Positions 1 through 6,291 of a DNA stretch of 10,876 nt are shown piece by piece. Within the stretch, counting starts at the first letter, position 1; every line of letters begins with the position of its first letter. The DNA is taken from the NCBI GenBank assembly GCA_002347935.1, contig DDYK01000041.1, positions 1-10,876 on the forward strand, read 5' to 3'. A program made the translations under genes and the position numbers. This DNA comes from Actinobacteria bacterium UBA2236 (GTDB lineage: Bacteria; Actinomycetota; Actinomycetes; Nanopelagicales; Nanopelagicaceae). The notes under the pieces are model-generated. The model worked only from the letters and a program-made list of their open reading frames with translations, searched no databases and had not been told where the DNA came from.

Positions 1-79
1 CCTAGGTGCTCACTACACATTAGTTCTTTGCAGTTAATTCACAACTCTGGTCAGTAAATGAGAAAGAGCTTGCCTGATC

Positions 80-1087
80 TTGGCCTATGAAAGGGCCATG
101 GAAAATGATGAAATCCAGAGCGGAGCTGATTATGGAGCGCTACAAAACCTTCTAGAAGATGATGAAGTTGAAGAGATTTGGATTAATTCGCCACAGAGAA
201 TCTTTATTGCCCGTTCAGGAAAGAGTGAGTTAACCAATATAGTTTTAAGCGCATCTGAGCTTCAATCAATTATGGATCGCATATTGATGTGGTCGGGCAG
301 AAGAATTGATCTAAGCCACCCCTTTGTTGATGCACGCCTGCCTGATGGAAGCCGGCTCCATATTGTTATTCCTGAAATTACTTCTGAGCATTGGGCGATA
401 AATATCCGTAAGCATTTAATGCGTGGCAAGAGCCTTCTTAACTTAGTTGAAATGGAAGTCATCTCTTCCGAGATAAGAGACTTCTTAGGCGAGGCGGTCA
501 GAGATAGAAAAAATATATTGGTAAGCGGTTCAACTCAAGCAGGAAAAACAACACTGCTTAACGCTCTTGTCAGCGCTGTGCCGATAACAGATCGAGTAAT
601 TACTATTGAAGAGGTATTTGAGTTGAGTCCCAGAATTCCAGATTGCGTTGCGATGCAGACCAGAAGTGCCAGTCTTGATGGCGCAGGAGAGATAAGCATC
701 AGGAAGCTCATCAAGGAAGCGTTAAGAATGCGTCCATCAAGATTGGTAATTGGGGAGATTCGCGAGGCTGAATCTTGGGATATGTTGATCGCTCTCAATT
801 CAGGAATTCCTGGAATGGCAACAGTTCATGCGAATTCAGCGACAGAGGCAATTAGAAAACTTCAAACGCTCCCGCTTCTAGCTGGCGAAAACATCACCCA
901 AGACTTTTTAACCCCAACAGTGTTTCGCGCATTAGATTATGTGATTCACGTTGGCCTTGATAGCACTGGGGCTAGAAGAGTTCTTCAAATTGTAAAAGTG
1001 TTAGATCGAGCTGAGAATTTTCATATCGATTTGGAGCCGATATTTACCTGGAGCCAGGGGCAATATCAACGAGGTTTCCATGTTTGA
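80..1087 (+). CDS. tadA: Tad/Flp pilus motor ATPase TadA (CpaF family)
   Basis: Cytoplasmic hexameric ATPase of the secretion ATPase (VirB11/GspE) superfamily that powers assembly of Flp-type pili through the TadB/TadC platform. Visible motifs, numbered from the TTG at 80: family N-terminal block DARLPDGSR (84-92), Walker A GSTQAGKT (150-157), Asp box IEEVFEL (176-182), Walker B region RPSRLVIGEIRE (218-229) and His box TVHANSATEA (248-257). In the Walker A loop Q-A replaces the common G-S/A pair, but the GxxxxGKT core is intact. At 335 residues it is shorter than many CpaF proteins, which carry a longer N-terminal domain. The start is uncertain: TTG at 80 has only a weak AGAAAGAG upstream, while ATG at 98 sits 3 bases after AAAGG, so the protein may be 329 residues. 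The 3' end overlaps tadB by 8 bases, making it the first visible gene of the tad operon. Confidence 0.93.
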   Translation: MAYERAMENDEIQSGADYGALQNLLEDDEVEEIWINSPQRIFIARSGKSELTNIVLSASELQSIMDRILMWSGRRIDLSHPFVDARLPDGSRLHIVIPEITSEHWAINIRKHLMRGKSLLNLVEMEVISSEIRDFLGEAVRDRKNILVSGSTQAGKTTLLNALVSAVPITDRVITIEEVFELSPRIPDCVAMQTRSASLDGAGEISIRKLIKEALRMRPSRLVIGEIREAESWDMLIALNSGIPGMATVHANSATEAIRKLQTLPLLAGENITQDFLTPTVFRALDYVIHVGLDSTGARRVLQIVKVLDRAENFHIDLEPIFTWSQGQYQRGFHV

Positions 1088-1904
1088 TAACTTAGCTCTG
1101 CCAATTTTTGCCGGCTGCCTAGCGGCTCTTGGTTCATATTTTGCCCTCTTTGATCAGCATCATGTGAAGAACAGATTTAAGTCAAATAAGAAGTTTTCCT
1201 ATCGAAGTGCTTTTACTTTGATGTTAACTCTAATTTCTTCATCTTCCACTACTTTTCTACTCACCTCATCAGTGGAGATTTCTTTGGCGATTGCCACGCT
1301 CTCAGCATCGCTTCCATTTCTTATTGGCAAGGGGCGAATACAAAGGAAACAGCGAGAACAAGAACGTGCTTGGCCGGAGGCAATTGACTCTCTTGTTTCA
1401 GCGCTTCAAGCCGGCATTTCAATTTCTGAGGCCCTTAGCCAATTGGCAAGCCATGGGCCAAAGGTATTACGGCCTAGTTTCTATAATATTCAAAGCGATC
1501 TTCTGCGCTCGGGAAATTTTGAACAGGTCTTAATCAAGGAAAAGAGACGCTTAAACTCAGCAATCTCTGATCAGGTCTTTGAAACTCTTATCATCTCAAA
1601 AGACTTTGGAGGAAGAGATGCTAATAATGCACTGCGCTTATTGGGGGAATTTGTCAGAGAAGATATTGCTGTAGCTGAGGAGATTCGAACCAAATTTGGT
1701 TGGATTAGAAACTCAGCTCTATTAGCAACTGCTGCCCCTTGGCTTCTATTAATACTTCTTTCAACTCAAGATTCAACAGTTGAGATCTACTCCACCCCAA
1801 GCGGAGCCTTAGTTCTATCTCTTGGAGTTGTCATGACCGCAACTGCCTACATTTGGATGGAGAAGGTTGGCTCCCTTCCTACTGCGCCAAGGGCTTTGCA
1901 GTGA
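1080..1904 (+). CDS. tadB: Tad pilus inner-membrane platform protein TadB
   Basis: Polytopic membrane protein of the type II secretion F (GspF/TadB) family that forms, with TadC, the platform on which the TadA motor acts. The 274 residues show hydrophobic segments near 5-23, 45-61, 66-84, 212-228 and 241-258. The cytoplasmic T2SSF domain lies between, with the characteristic block WPEAIDSLVSALQAG (98-112) followed by SISEAL. A GAGG Shine-Dalgarno site (1071-1074) lies 5 bases before the ATG, inside the end of tadA, and the genes overlap by 8 bases, which suggests translational coupling. The stop codon overlaps the GTG of tadC. TadB and TadC are paralogues; the order after tadA is the basis for calling this one TadB. 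Confidence 0.88.
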   Translation: MFDNLALPIFAGCLAALGSYFALFDQHHVKNRFKSNKKFSYRSAFTLMLTLISSSSTTFLLTSSVEISLAIATLSASLPFLIGKGRIQRKQREQERAWPEAIDSLVSALQAGISISEALSQLASHGPKVLRPSFYNIQSDLLRSGNFEQVLIKEKRRLNSAISDQVFETLIISKDFGGRDANNALRLLGEFVREDIAVAEEIRTKFGWIRNSALLATAAPWLLLILLSTQDSTVEIYSTPSGALVLSLGVVMTATAYIWMEKVGSLPTAPRALQ

Positions 1905-2689
1905 GCCGAGATTTATTTGATATTCGGATGCTCTCTCTTATTTCTGTTTTACCACTTATGTTGCTGGGGGTATGGATTATTAGCAATGAGAGCTTTGCGA
2001 CTTTGAGTTCAAGAAGTGAAAAGTTTGTAAGAGTTGTAAAAACCGAGGGTATTGGTGATAGAGCAGCAAGAATCCGAGTTATCGGGGTCTACTTCTCTAT
2101 TCTAAGCGCTGCAACAATTGCATTCTACTTATTAATTGCAATCTGGCCAGAGCAGATACCAGCTACAATCTTATTGCTTATTCTACTAAGCCTATTTCTT
2201 GCTCTCCTGCGCAAGCGGACTGGTAATGAGAGGCGAATTGCAACAGAGATTTTTGAAAGAGAGCTTCCCTCACTGATTCAACTTCTGACTATTCTAATCT
2301 CGTCTGGAATATCACCTTCGCGAGCGCTTGCAATAATTGGGCAGCGATCTAACTCGATCAGTGCCAAAGAGTTAGAACTGGTGGTTTCAGAGATTTCAAA
2401 TGGTGCATCCCTGACCCAAGCCCTTGATAATCTTGCGCTGCGCTATGACTCTCTTGTGTTGAGGAGGTTTTCCACCAGCATAGTTCTGGGAATTGAGAGA
2501 GGCTCAGCCTTAGGACCAATCTTGATCTCGCAGGTAAAAGATGCTCGCCTGGCGAGCAAGAACTCTATTTTGCAAAGAGCAGGCAAAGCCGAGATTTTTC
2601 TAATGATTCCAATTGTGTTTTTGATCTTGCCAATCTCAATCTTATTTGCGCTGTTTCCTTCATTTGAACAACTCAATAATTTTATGTGA
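1901..2689 (+). CDS. tadC: Tad pilus inner-membrane platform protein TadC
   Basis: Second T2SSF-domain membrane protein of the Tad machine, the likely TadB partner. The GTG at 1901 is preferred over an upstream ATG at 1853. It overlaps the tadB stop as GTGA and has AAGGG (1889-1893) 7 bases upstream, whereas the upstream choice would overlap tadB by 52 bases and add a non-hydrophobic 16-residue tail. With this start the protein is 262 residues, with membrane segments near 10-28, 62-82, 86-103 and 232-252. The conserved platform block is ELPSLIQLLTILISSGISPS (121-140), followed by RAL. The LGIERGSALGPIL stretch (196-208) resembles the GspF-fold region that follows it in TadC proteins. It is the last gene of the tight tadABC block; a 115-base gap follows. 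Confidence 0.87.
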   Translation: MSRDLFDIRMLSLISVLPLMLLGVWIISNESFATLSSRSEKFVRVVKTEGIGDRAARIRVIGVYFSILSAATIAFYLLIAIWPEQIPATILLLILLSLFLALLRKRTGNERRIATEIFERELPSLIQLLTILISSGISPSRALAIIGQRSNSISAKELELVVSEISNGASLTQALDNLALRYDSLVLRRFSTSIVLGIERGSALGPILISQVKDARLASKNSILQRAGKAEIFLMIPIVFLILPISILFALFPSFEQLNNFM

Positions 2690-2804
2690 CCAATCCTGGT
2701 TATTCACAAGTTCTCCTTTCCCACAATTTTTAAAGTTGGTTTTGAGTAAGTCTCTGAGGGAGGAAAGAATTGCATAAAGGAGTAAAACAAAAGGGGAATT
2801 AAAT
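2690..2804 (+). promoter_or_regulatory. Leader region of the pilin-like gene, with strong SD sites
   Basis: This is the only sizeable gap inside the tad cluster. It has a pyrimidine run TTCTCCTTTCCC (2711-2722) and three purine-rich sites downstream: GAGGGAGG (2756-2763), AAAGGAG (2776-2782) and AAGGGG (2791-2796). The last is the Shine-Dalgarno site for the ATG at 2805, 8 bases away. CTCCTTT (2713-2719) is an exact reverse complement of AAAGGAG, and CTTTCC (2716-2721) of GGAAAG (2762-2767), so the leader could fold in alternative ways that hide or expose these sites. I could not identify a convincing -35/-10 pair. A separate promoter or a strong translation signal would fit a subunit needed in more copies than the motor, but that is inference. 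Confidence 0.4.
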
Positions 2805-3065
2805 ATGGAGATTAGGAAGCTTTTATCTGGTGAAGTATTTCAAATAAAATTAATTGAGGCTAAGAACGTGTTGAATAAGACCGCAGTTAACAAGAAATAT
2901 AGAGAATTCCTGGCAAAAGATGTTGATGAATCAGGAGATGTCCCTGGTTGGGTGTTAGTAGTATTGATGACAACGGGGTTAGTTACTGCTATTTGGACAA
3001 TTGCTGCGCCAAGGCTTAGTGCAATCCTAAAGAACTCACTAGATGCAATGAACGGCATCCGGTGA
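2805..3065 (+). CDS. Small one-helix Flp/pilin-like protein of the actinobacterial tad locus
   Basis: An 86-residue protein with a charged, probably cytoplasmic N-terminal half, then DESGDVPGWVLVVLMTTGLV (41-60) leading into one membrane helix (about 49-68) and a short amphipathic C-terminus. A GDVPGWVL..LMT.GL...W..A.P.L block is, from memory, typical of small proteins sitting between tadC and tadE in many actinobacteria; they are the best candidates for the Flp-type structural subunit. A prepilin-peptidase site after G44 is possible, but the Glu expected at +5 is absent, and the roughly 44-residue leader is long. It could therefore be an accessory membrane peptide instead. The good Shine-Dalgarno site AAGGGG and the own leader region suggest high expression. 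The stop overlaps the next start (GTGATGA). Confidence 0.72.
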   Translation: MEIRKLLSGEVFQIKLIEAKNVLNKTAVNKKYREFLAKDVDESGDVPGWVLVVLMTTGLVTAIWTIAAPRLSAILKNSLDAMNGIR

Positions 3066-3424
3066 TGAGATCGAGCAATAATCGAAATTTAGAAAGAGGT
3101 TCAGTGGAGTCAGCGCTGAGTTTGATTCCCACAACTGCTTTTTTCCTCCTAATTATTCAATTAATGCTCTCGGGTAGTTGGCAGTTGCTAGATAAAATTG
3201 ATATTTCAAATGCAGTAAATCGCTCTGCACTTTTTTCAAAAGAACCAGGAGAGCCAACCCTTTATGCCCTTGATAGTAAGCGGGGCATAGTTCAAAAGGT
3301 TCTAGCATTGCCTGGCGGGGGCGAAATAATTACCTATAGCTCAACACTTGACATTCCATTGATCACAAGTCTCTCGGGACAAGCTATAAAGATGAAGAGT
3401 GAAGGCATAGCTATACGTGAATAG
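3065..3424 (+). CDS. TadE-like minor pilin / pilus assembly protein
   Basis: A 119-residue protein with a charged N-terminus, the motif ERGSVESAL and one strongly hydrophobic helix (about 19-37), then a roughly 80-residue extracytoplasmic domain. This is the TadE/TadG-type pseudopilin layout, in which a Gly and a nearby Glu precede the helix; the Glu here is +3 after the Gly rather than +5. The ATG at 3065 overlaps the previous stop (TGATG). A GTG directly before it at 3062 gives an equally plausible start one residue longer. No good Shine-Dalgarno site is visible, so it probably depends on coupled translation from the pilin-like gene. The C-terminal domain is not recognisable to me. The gene overlaps the next by 8 bases. 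Confidence 0.68.
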   Translation: MRSSNNRNLERGSVESALSLIPTTAFFLLIIQLMLSGSWQLLDKIDISNAVNRSALFSKEPGEPTLYALDSKRGIVQKVLALPGGGEIITYSSTLDIPLITSLSGQAIKMKSEGIAIRE

Positions 3425-3869
3425 GAGGAGAGATGAGCCAGGGTCCGCAATTGCTGAATTTGTACTTATTGCAACGCCACTTTTTATCCCGGCCCTAATT
3501 TTCTTCTCATCTATGCAGCAGAGTGCGAAACAAGAGATGACAGTTTCATCACTTGCCAGGCAGACGCTTAGAGCTTTTGTGACGGCAGATGACTTATCGC
3601 AAGGTCATCAGAGAGTTCGTTTTATCCTTAATGAATTTAATGAGCTTGAAAATCAAGGACGCAGCATCAATGATCAGCGCTCTAGCTTTACCTACAGCAT
3701 TTCCTGTCAGAGCCAAGGATGTCTAAAGCCAGGTTCACTTGTTGAATTAACTCTCTATCGCTCATTTGAGGTTGAAGTTTATGGCTTTGATCAGGTAGCA
3801 AGAGATGAGAATCGAAAAGCTGCTGCAGTTGTGAGGGGTTATGTTGATAAATGGCGTGATGAGAGTTAG
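3417..3869 (+). CDS. tadE: TadE-family pseudopilin
   Basis: A 150-residue protein with the cleanest type III (pilin-like) signal in the window. RRRDEPG is followed by SAIAEFVLIATPLF, so cleavage after G9 by a TadV-type prepilin peptidase would leave Glu14 at the canonical +5 position, followed by a hydrophobic helix to about residue 30. The exported domain has a CysxxxxCys pair (C97, C102) that could form a disulfide. The start is GTG at 3417, overlapping the upstream gene by 8 bases, with GAAGG (3401-3405) rather far upstream. The strong AGGAGGAG at 3423-3430 lies inside this reading frame, where it encodes Arg codons 3-5, and does not serve an in-frame start. The 3' end overlaps the next gene. 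Confidence 0.82.
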   Translation: MNRRRDEPGSAIAEFVLIATPLFIPALIFFSSMQQSAKQEMTVSSLARQTLRAFVTADDLSQGHQRVRFILNEFNELENQGRSINDQRSSFTYSISCQSQGCLKPGSLVELTLYRSFEVEVYGFDQVARDENRKAAAVVRGYVDKWRDES

Positions 3870-4359
3870 TAGGGCAATGAAGGATGAGAGCGGCTCCATT
3901 TCTCCATTAATTATGGGCTACTTTGTCATCGCGATGAGTTTGACCTTTATGATCTCAAATCTAGCATCGGTGTATATTGCCCGGCGAGAATTGATTAATC
4001 TAACTGAGGGCGCTCTATCCAAAGCTGCTCAAGAGTTGGATGAATTTGCCTACTACTATCAATTGCCAGTTCCAGAAATGTTTAATGTTAATAGCAGAGA
4101 AGTTCCCATTAATTGCAGCGATGCTGGCAGAACCTTCAATCGTGAGATTGCTTTATTAGCAACGAGTAGGTTGGATCTCTATGATCAAAGCCGGGCCCAA
4201 GATAACGACGATATATTTTTGAAAGCATTTGACTGCGATGGAAAGACGCTACGTGTCACCCTGCAGCAGGTTCATCAATTGCCATTTAAATTGCGGATCT
4301 TTGGTATCACGGAATTTGCCAATCAAATTGAGGTATCTATGCAGAGTATCTATCAATGA
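3841..4359 (+). CDS. TadG-like protein of the Tad pilus locus
   Basis: A 172-residue protein with a short polar N-terminus, the motif KDESGSISPL and a hydrophobic helix (about 22-44). The following YIARRELINLTEGALSKAAQ stretch (45-64) resembles the Tad/TadG N-terminal domain (RxxLQxAADAAALAAA type). It lacks the large C-terminal von Willebrand-like part of full TadG and is the short form that often follows tadE in actinobacteria. Cys92 and Cys132 lie in the predicted exported part. The start is uncertain: ATG 3841 (GAGGGG only 2 bases upstream), ATG 3859, or ATG 3877, which falls just after the tadE stop. The longest form overlaps tadE by 29 bases. It is the last tad gene here. Confidence 0.68.
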   Translation: MLINGVMRVSRAMKDESGSISPLIMGYFVIAMSLTFMISNLASVYIARRELINLTEGALSKAAQELDEFAYYYQLPVPEMFNVNSREVPINCSDAGRTFNREIALLATSRLDLYDQSRAQDNDDIFLKAFDCDGKTLRVTLQQVHQLPFKLRIFGITEFANQIEVSMQSIYQ

Positions 4360-4377
4360 GGATGCCAGCATTAATTA

Positions 4378-4393
4378 GGGTTATCCTTAACCC
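4378..4393 (+). promoter_or_regulatory. prfB start-proximal hairpin and probable leaderless -10 element
   Basis: GGGTTATCCTTAACCC is a perfect 6-bp inverted repeat (4378-4383 with 4388-4393, loop TCCT), and its last base touches the ATG of prfB. The same stretch contains TATCCT (4382-4387), a TANNNT hexamer 6 bases before the ATG. There is no Shine-Dalgarno site at a usable distance. The simplest reading is the -10 box of a promoter giving a leaderless prfB mRNA. The dyad could also be a repressor site or chance. No T-run follows, so it is not a terminator for the tad operon. Confidence 0.45.
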
Positions 4394-5497
4394 ATGGCAG
4401 AGCGCGATATAAATTCCGAGATTTCTGCCCTTGATGCTACCTTGAAGTCAATCGAAGCTGTTTTAGATCTGGGTGAGCTTAGAAAAGAGCAAGCTGAATT
4501 AGAAATTAAAGCAGGAGCTCCAGATCTTTGGAGCGATCCAGAGGCAGCACAAAAAGTAACTAGCGCCCTTTCAAGGGTGAATAGCACGATAAATAAAGTA
4601 AGCAACCTTAGATCGCGAGTAAATGATCTCCCAATTATGTTGGAGCTTTCAAATGGCGACGCTAGCGTCGAAGCTGAGGTAGAGATTCTTAAAGAGTTAG
4701 ACGCTTTAGCCTCAGCAATATCTGATCTTGAAATACAAACGCTATTAAGCGGTGAATATGACCATCGAGATGCGCTAATCACCATTCGCTCCGAAGCTGG
4801 CGGTGTAGATGCTTCTGATTGGGCAGAGATGGTTTCTAGAATGTTCTTTAGGTATTGCGAACGTCATAATTACGGAGTTAGTGTTCTAGAAACCTCTTAC
4901 GGTGAGGAGGCTGGAATCAAGTCAACTACCTTTAAAGTAATTGGACCCTACTGTTATGGCACTTTATCGGTTGAGCAGGGGACTCATCGATTAGTGAGAA
5001 TCTCGCCATTTGACTCACAGAACCGTCGCCACACATCCTTTGCTGGAGTCGAAGTTGTGCCAGTAGTTGATCAAAGCGATAACATTGAAATTGATGAGAA
5101 GGATATTCGAATCGATGTTTATCGATCATCAGGGCCTGGAGGACAAGGAGTTAACACCACTGATTCTGCAGTTCGGATCACTCATATTCCTACTGGAATT
5201 GTAGTTTCATGTCAGAATGAGCGATCTCAAATTCAAAATAAAGCAACAGCTATGGCTGTTCTCCAATCAAAACTATTGGAAAGGCGTAACGCGCAAGAGA
5301 GAGCAAAGATTGATGCGCTACGCGGGGATAATTCAGGATCTTGGGGTAATCAAATTCGATCCTATGTCCTTCATCCCTACCAAATGGTCAAGGATCATCG
5401 AACTGATTTTGAAACCGGTAATACCCAAGCAGTTCTAGATGGAGATCTTGATGGATTTATCTCCGCTGGAATTCGTTGGCGCAGAGAGAGAAAATAA
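4394..5497 (+). CDS. prfB: Peptide chain release factor 2 (RF2)
   Basis: Class I release factor that reads UGA and UAA and triggers hydrolysis of peptidyl-tRNA in the ribosome. The SPF anticodon-like motif at 204-206, within VRISPFDSQNRRHTSF, marks it as RF2 rather than RF1. The catalytic GGQ is at 249-251, within SSGPGGQGVN, and the family block EAGGVDASDWAEM is at 134-146. The N-terminal domain (about 1-100) is helical. The length of 367 residues is normal for the family. The frame is open throughout, so the in-frame UGA programmed frameshift known from many bacterial prfB genes is absent, as is usual in Actinobacteria. It precedes ftsE with a 102-base gap. Transcription probably starts at or very near the ATG. 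Confidence 0.97.
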   Translation: MAERDINSEISALDATLKSIEAVLDLGELRKEQAELEIKAGAPDLWSDPEAAQKVTSALSRVNSTINKVSNLRSRVNDLPIMLELSNGDASVEAEVEILKELDALASAISDLEIQTLLSGEYDHRDALITIRSEAGGVDASDWAEMVSRMFFRYCERHNYGVSVLETSYGEEAGIKSTTFKVIGPYCYGTLSVEQGTHRLVRISPFDSQNRRHTSFAGVEVVPVVDQSDNIEIDEKDIRIDVYRSSGPGGQGVNTTDSAVRITHIPTGIVVSCQNERSQIQNKATAMAVLQSKLLERRNAQERAKIDALRGDNSGSWGNQIRSYVLHPYQMVKDHRTDFETGNTQAVLDGDLDGFISAGIRWRRERK

Positions 5498-5586
5498 AGC
5501 GAGAGTCCTACGCTCAATTGGTTGTTTTGCGTTATTTCTCACCCTATTTCCGCGGGTATATCCACAGCTTTCTGCCTAGCTCTACC

Positions 5587-5592
5587 TAAAAT
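5587..5592 (+). promoter_or_regulatory. Candidate -10 box of ftsE (leaderless type)
   Basis: TAAAAT lies 7 bases before the GTG start of ftsE (5600), and no Shine-Dalgarno-like sequence precedes that start. The spacing fits transcription beginning at the start codon. No clear -35 hexamer is seen, which is common in actinobacterial promoters. The rest of the 102-base gap after prfB (5498-5599) shows no convincing terminator. Confidence 0.42.
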
Positions 5593-5599
5593 CACACCC

Positions 5600-6289
5600 G
5601 TGATTCGTCTTGAGAACGTAACTAAGCGCTATGCTAAAAATGACCGACCCGCACTAGAGAACGTCTCGATTGCAATCGAGAAGGGCGAATTTGTCTTTCT
5701 AGTAGGTCTATCCGGATCTGGAAAATCCACATTCCTTCGCCTAGTTTTAAGGGAGGAACGCCCCACATCAGGAACAATTCATGTTGCCGGAAAAGATTTA
5801 GGAACACTATCTAATTGGAAAGTTCCTGAGCTCAGGCGTCAAGTTGGCACAGTATTTCAAGACTTTCGTCTACTACCCAATAAAACCGTGGCTGAAAACG
5901 TTGCCTTTACCTTGCATGTATTGGGTTTTTCAAAGAAAGAGATTGCTCGCGAAGTTCCTGAGGTTCTGGAGCTTGTTGGCCTTGAGGATAAATCTGATCG
6001 CAAGCCGGGCGAGCTCTCAGGTGGAGAGCAGCAGAGGGTTGCGATAGCCAGAGCTTATGTTAGTAATCCTGCGATTCTTATCGCTGATGAACCAACGGGA
6101 AACTTAGATCCTGCAACCTCTGTTGGAATTATGAAATTACTTGATCGTATTAATCGCGAGGGAACAACTGTTGTGATGGCTACCCATGATTCTGGAATTG
6201 TTGATCAGATGCGCAAAAGAGTTATTGAATTAGATAAAGGCCAAGTTATCCGCGATCAGGTTCGCGGAGTTTATGGATATACGGGGTAG
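5600..6289 (+). CDS. ftsE: Cell division ATP-binding protein FtsE
   Basis: Cytoplasmic ABC-type ATPase that with FtsX forms the divisome complex transmitting ATP hydrolysis across the membrane to activate peptidoglycan hydrolases. Numbered from GTG 5600, it shows Walker A GLSGSGKST (36-44), Q-loop Q87, signature LSGGEQQRVAIARA (139-152), Walker B ILIADEPTGNLD (159-170) and H-loop His196. The length of 229 residues is the family norm. The GTG is chosen because the protein then begins VIRLENVTKRY, matching the usual FtsE N-terminus. The frame stays open upstream to an ATG at 5522, but that adds 26 residues with no family counterpart. ftsX begins 2 bases after the stop, so the two are co-translated. 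Confidence 0.96.
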   Translation: MIRLENVTKRYAKNDRPALENVSIAIEKGEFVFLVGLSGSGKSTFLRLVLREERPTSGTIHVAGKDLGTLSNWKVPELRRQVGTVFQDFRLLPNKTVAENVAFTLHVLGFSKKEIAREVPEVLELVGLEDKSDRKPGELSGGEQQRVAIARAYVSNPAILIADEPTGNLDPATSVGIMKLLDRINREGTTVVMATHDSGIVDQMRKRVIELDKGQVIRDQVRGVYGYTG

Positions 6290-6291
6290 CG

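Noticed and set aside
1..79. Tail of an upstream gene
   Set aside because: Two + frames run in from the left edge (stops at 35-37 and 55-57), but each shows too few residues to recognise. A 10-codon ORF at 58-90 (ATG to TGA) has no ribosome-binding site. None is supportable.
262..798. Two - strand open frames opposite tadA
   Set aside because: Shadows of the + strand codon pattern; tadA is certain and these have no ribosome-binding site or family features.
1853..1900. Longer tadC beginning at ATG 1853
   Set aside because: It would overlap tadB by 52 bases, has no ribosome-binding site and adds 16 residues unlike TadC. GTG 1901 has AAGGG at 7 bases and a GTGA stop-start overlap.
4394..4500. 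Programmed +1 frameshift in prfB
   Set aside because: I looked for an in-frame UGA with the slippery CUU near codon 25; the frame is continuous from ATG to the stop.
4387..4785. 132-codon - strand open frame opposite prfB
   Set aside because: It lies antisense to the conserved RF2 N-terminal domain, with a Ser/Ala/Arg-rich composition typical of an antisense shadow.
5522..5599. Longer ftsE beginning at ATG 5522
   Set aside because: The extra 26 residues have no counterpart in FtsE, whose N-terminus matches the protein beginning at GTG 5600.
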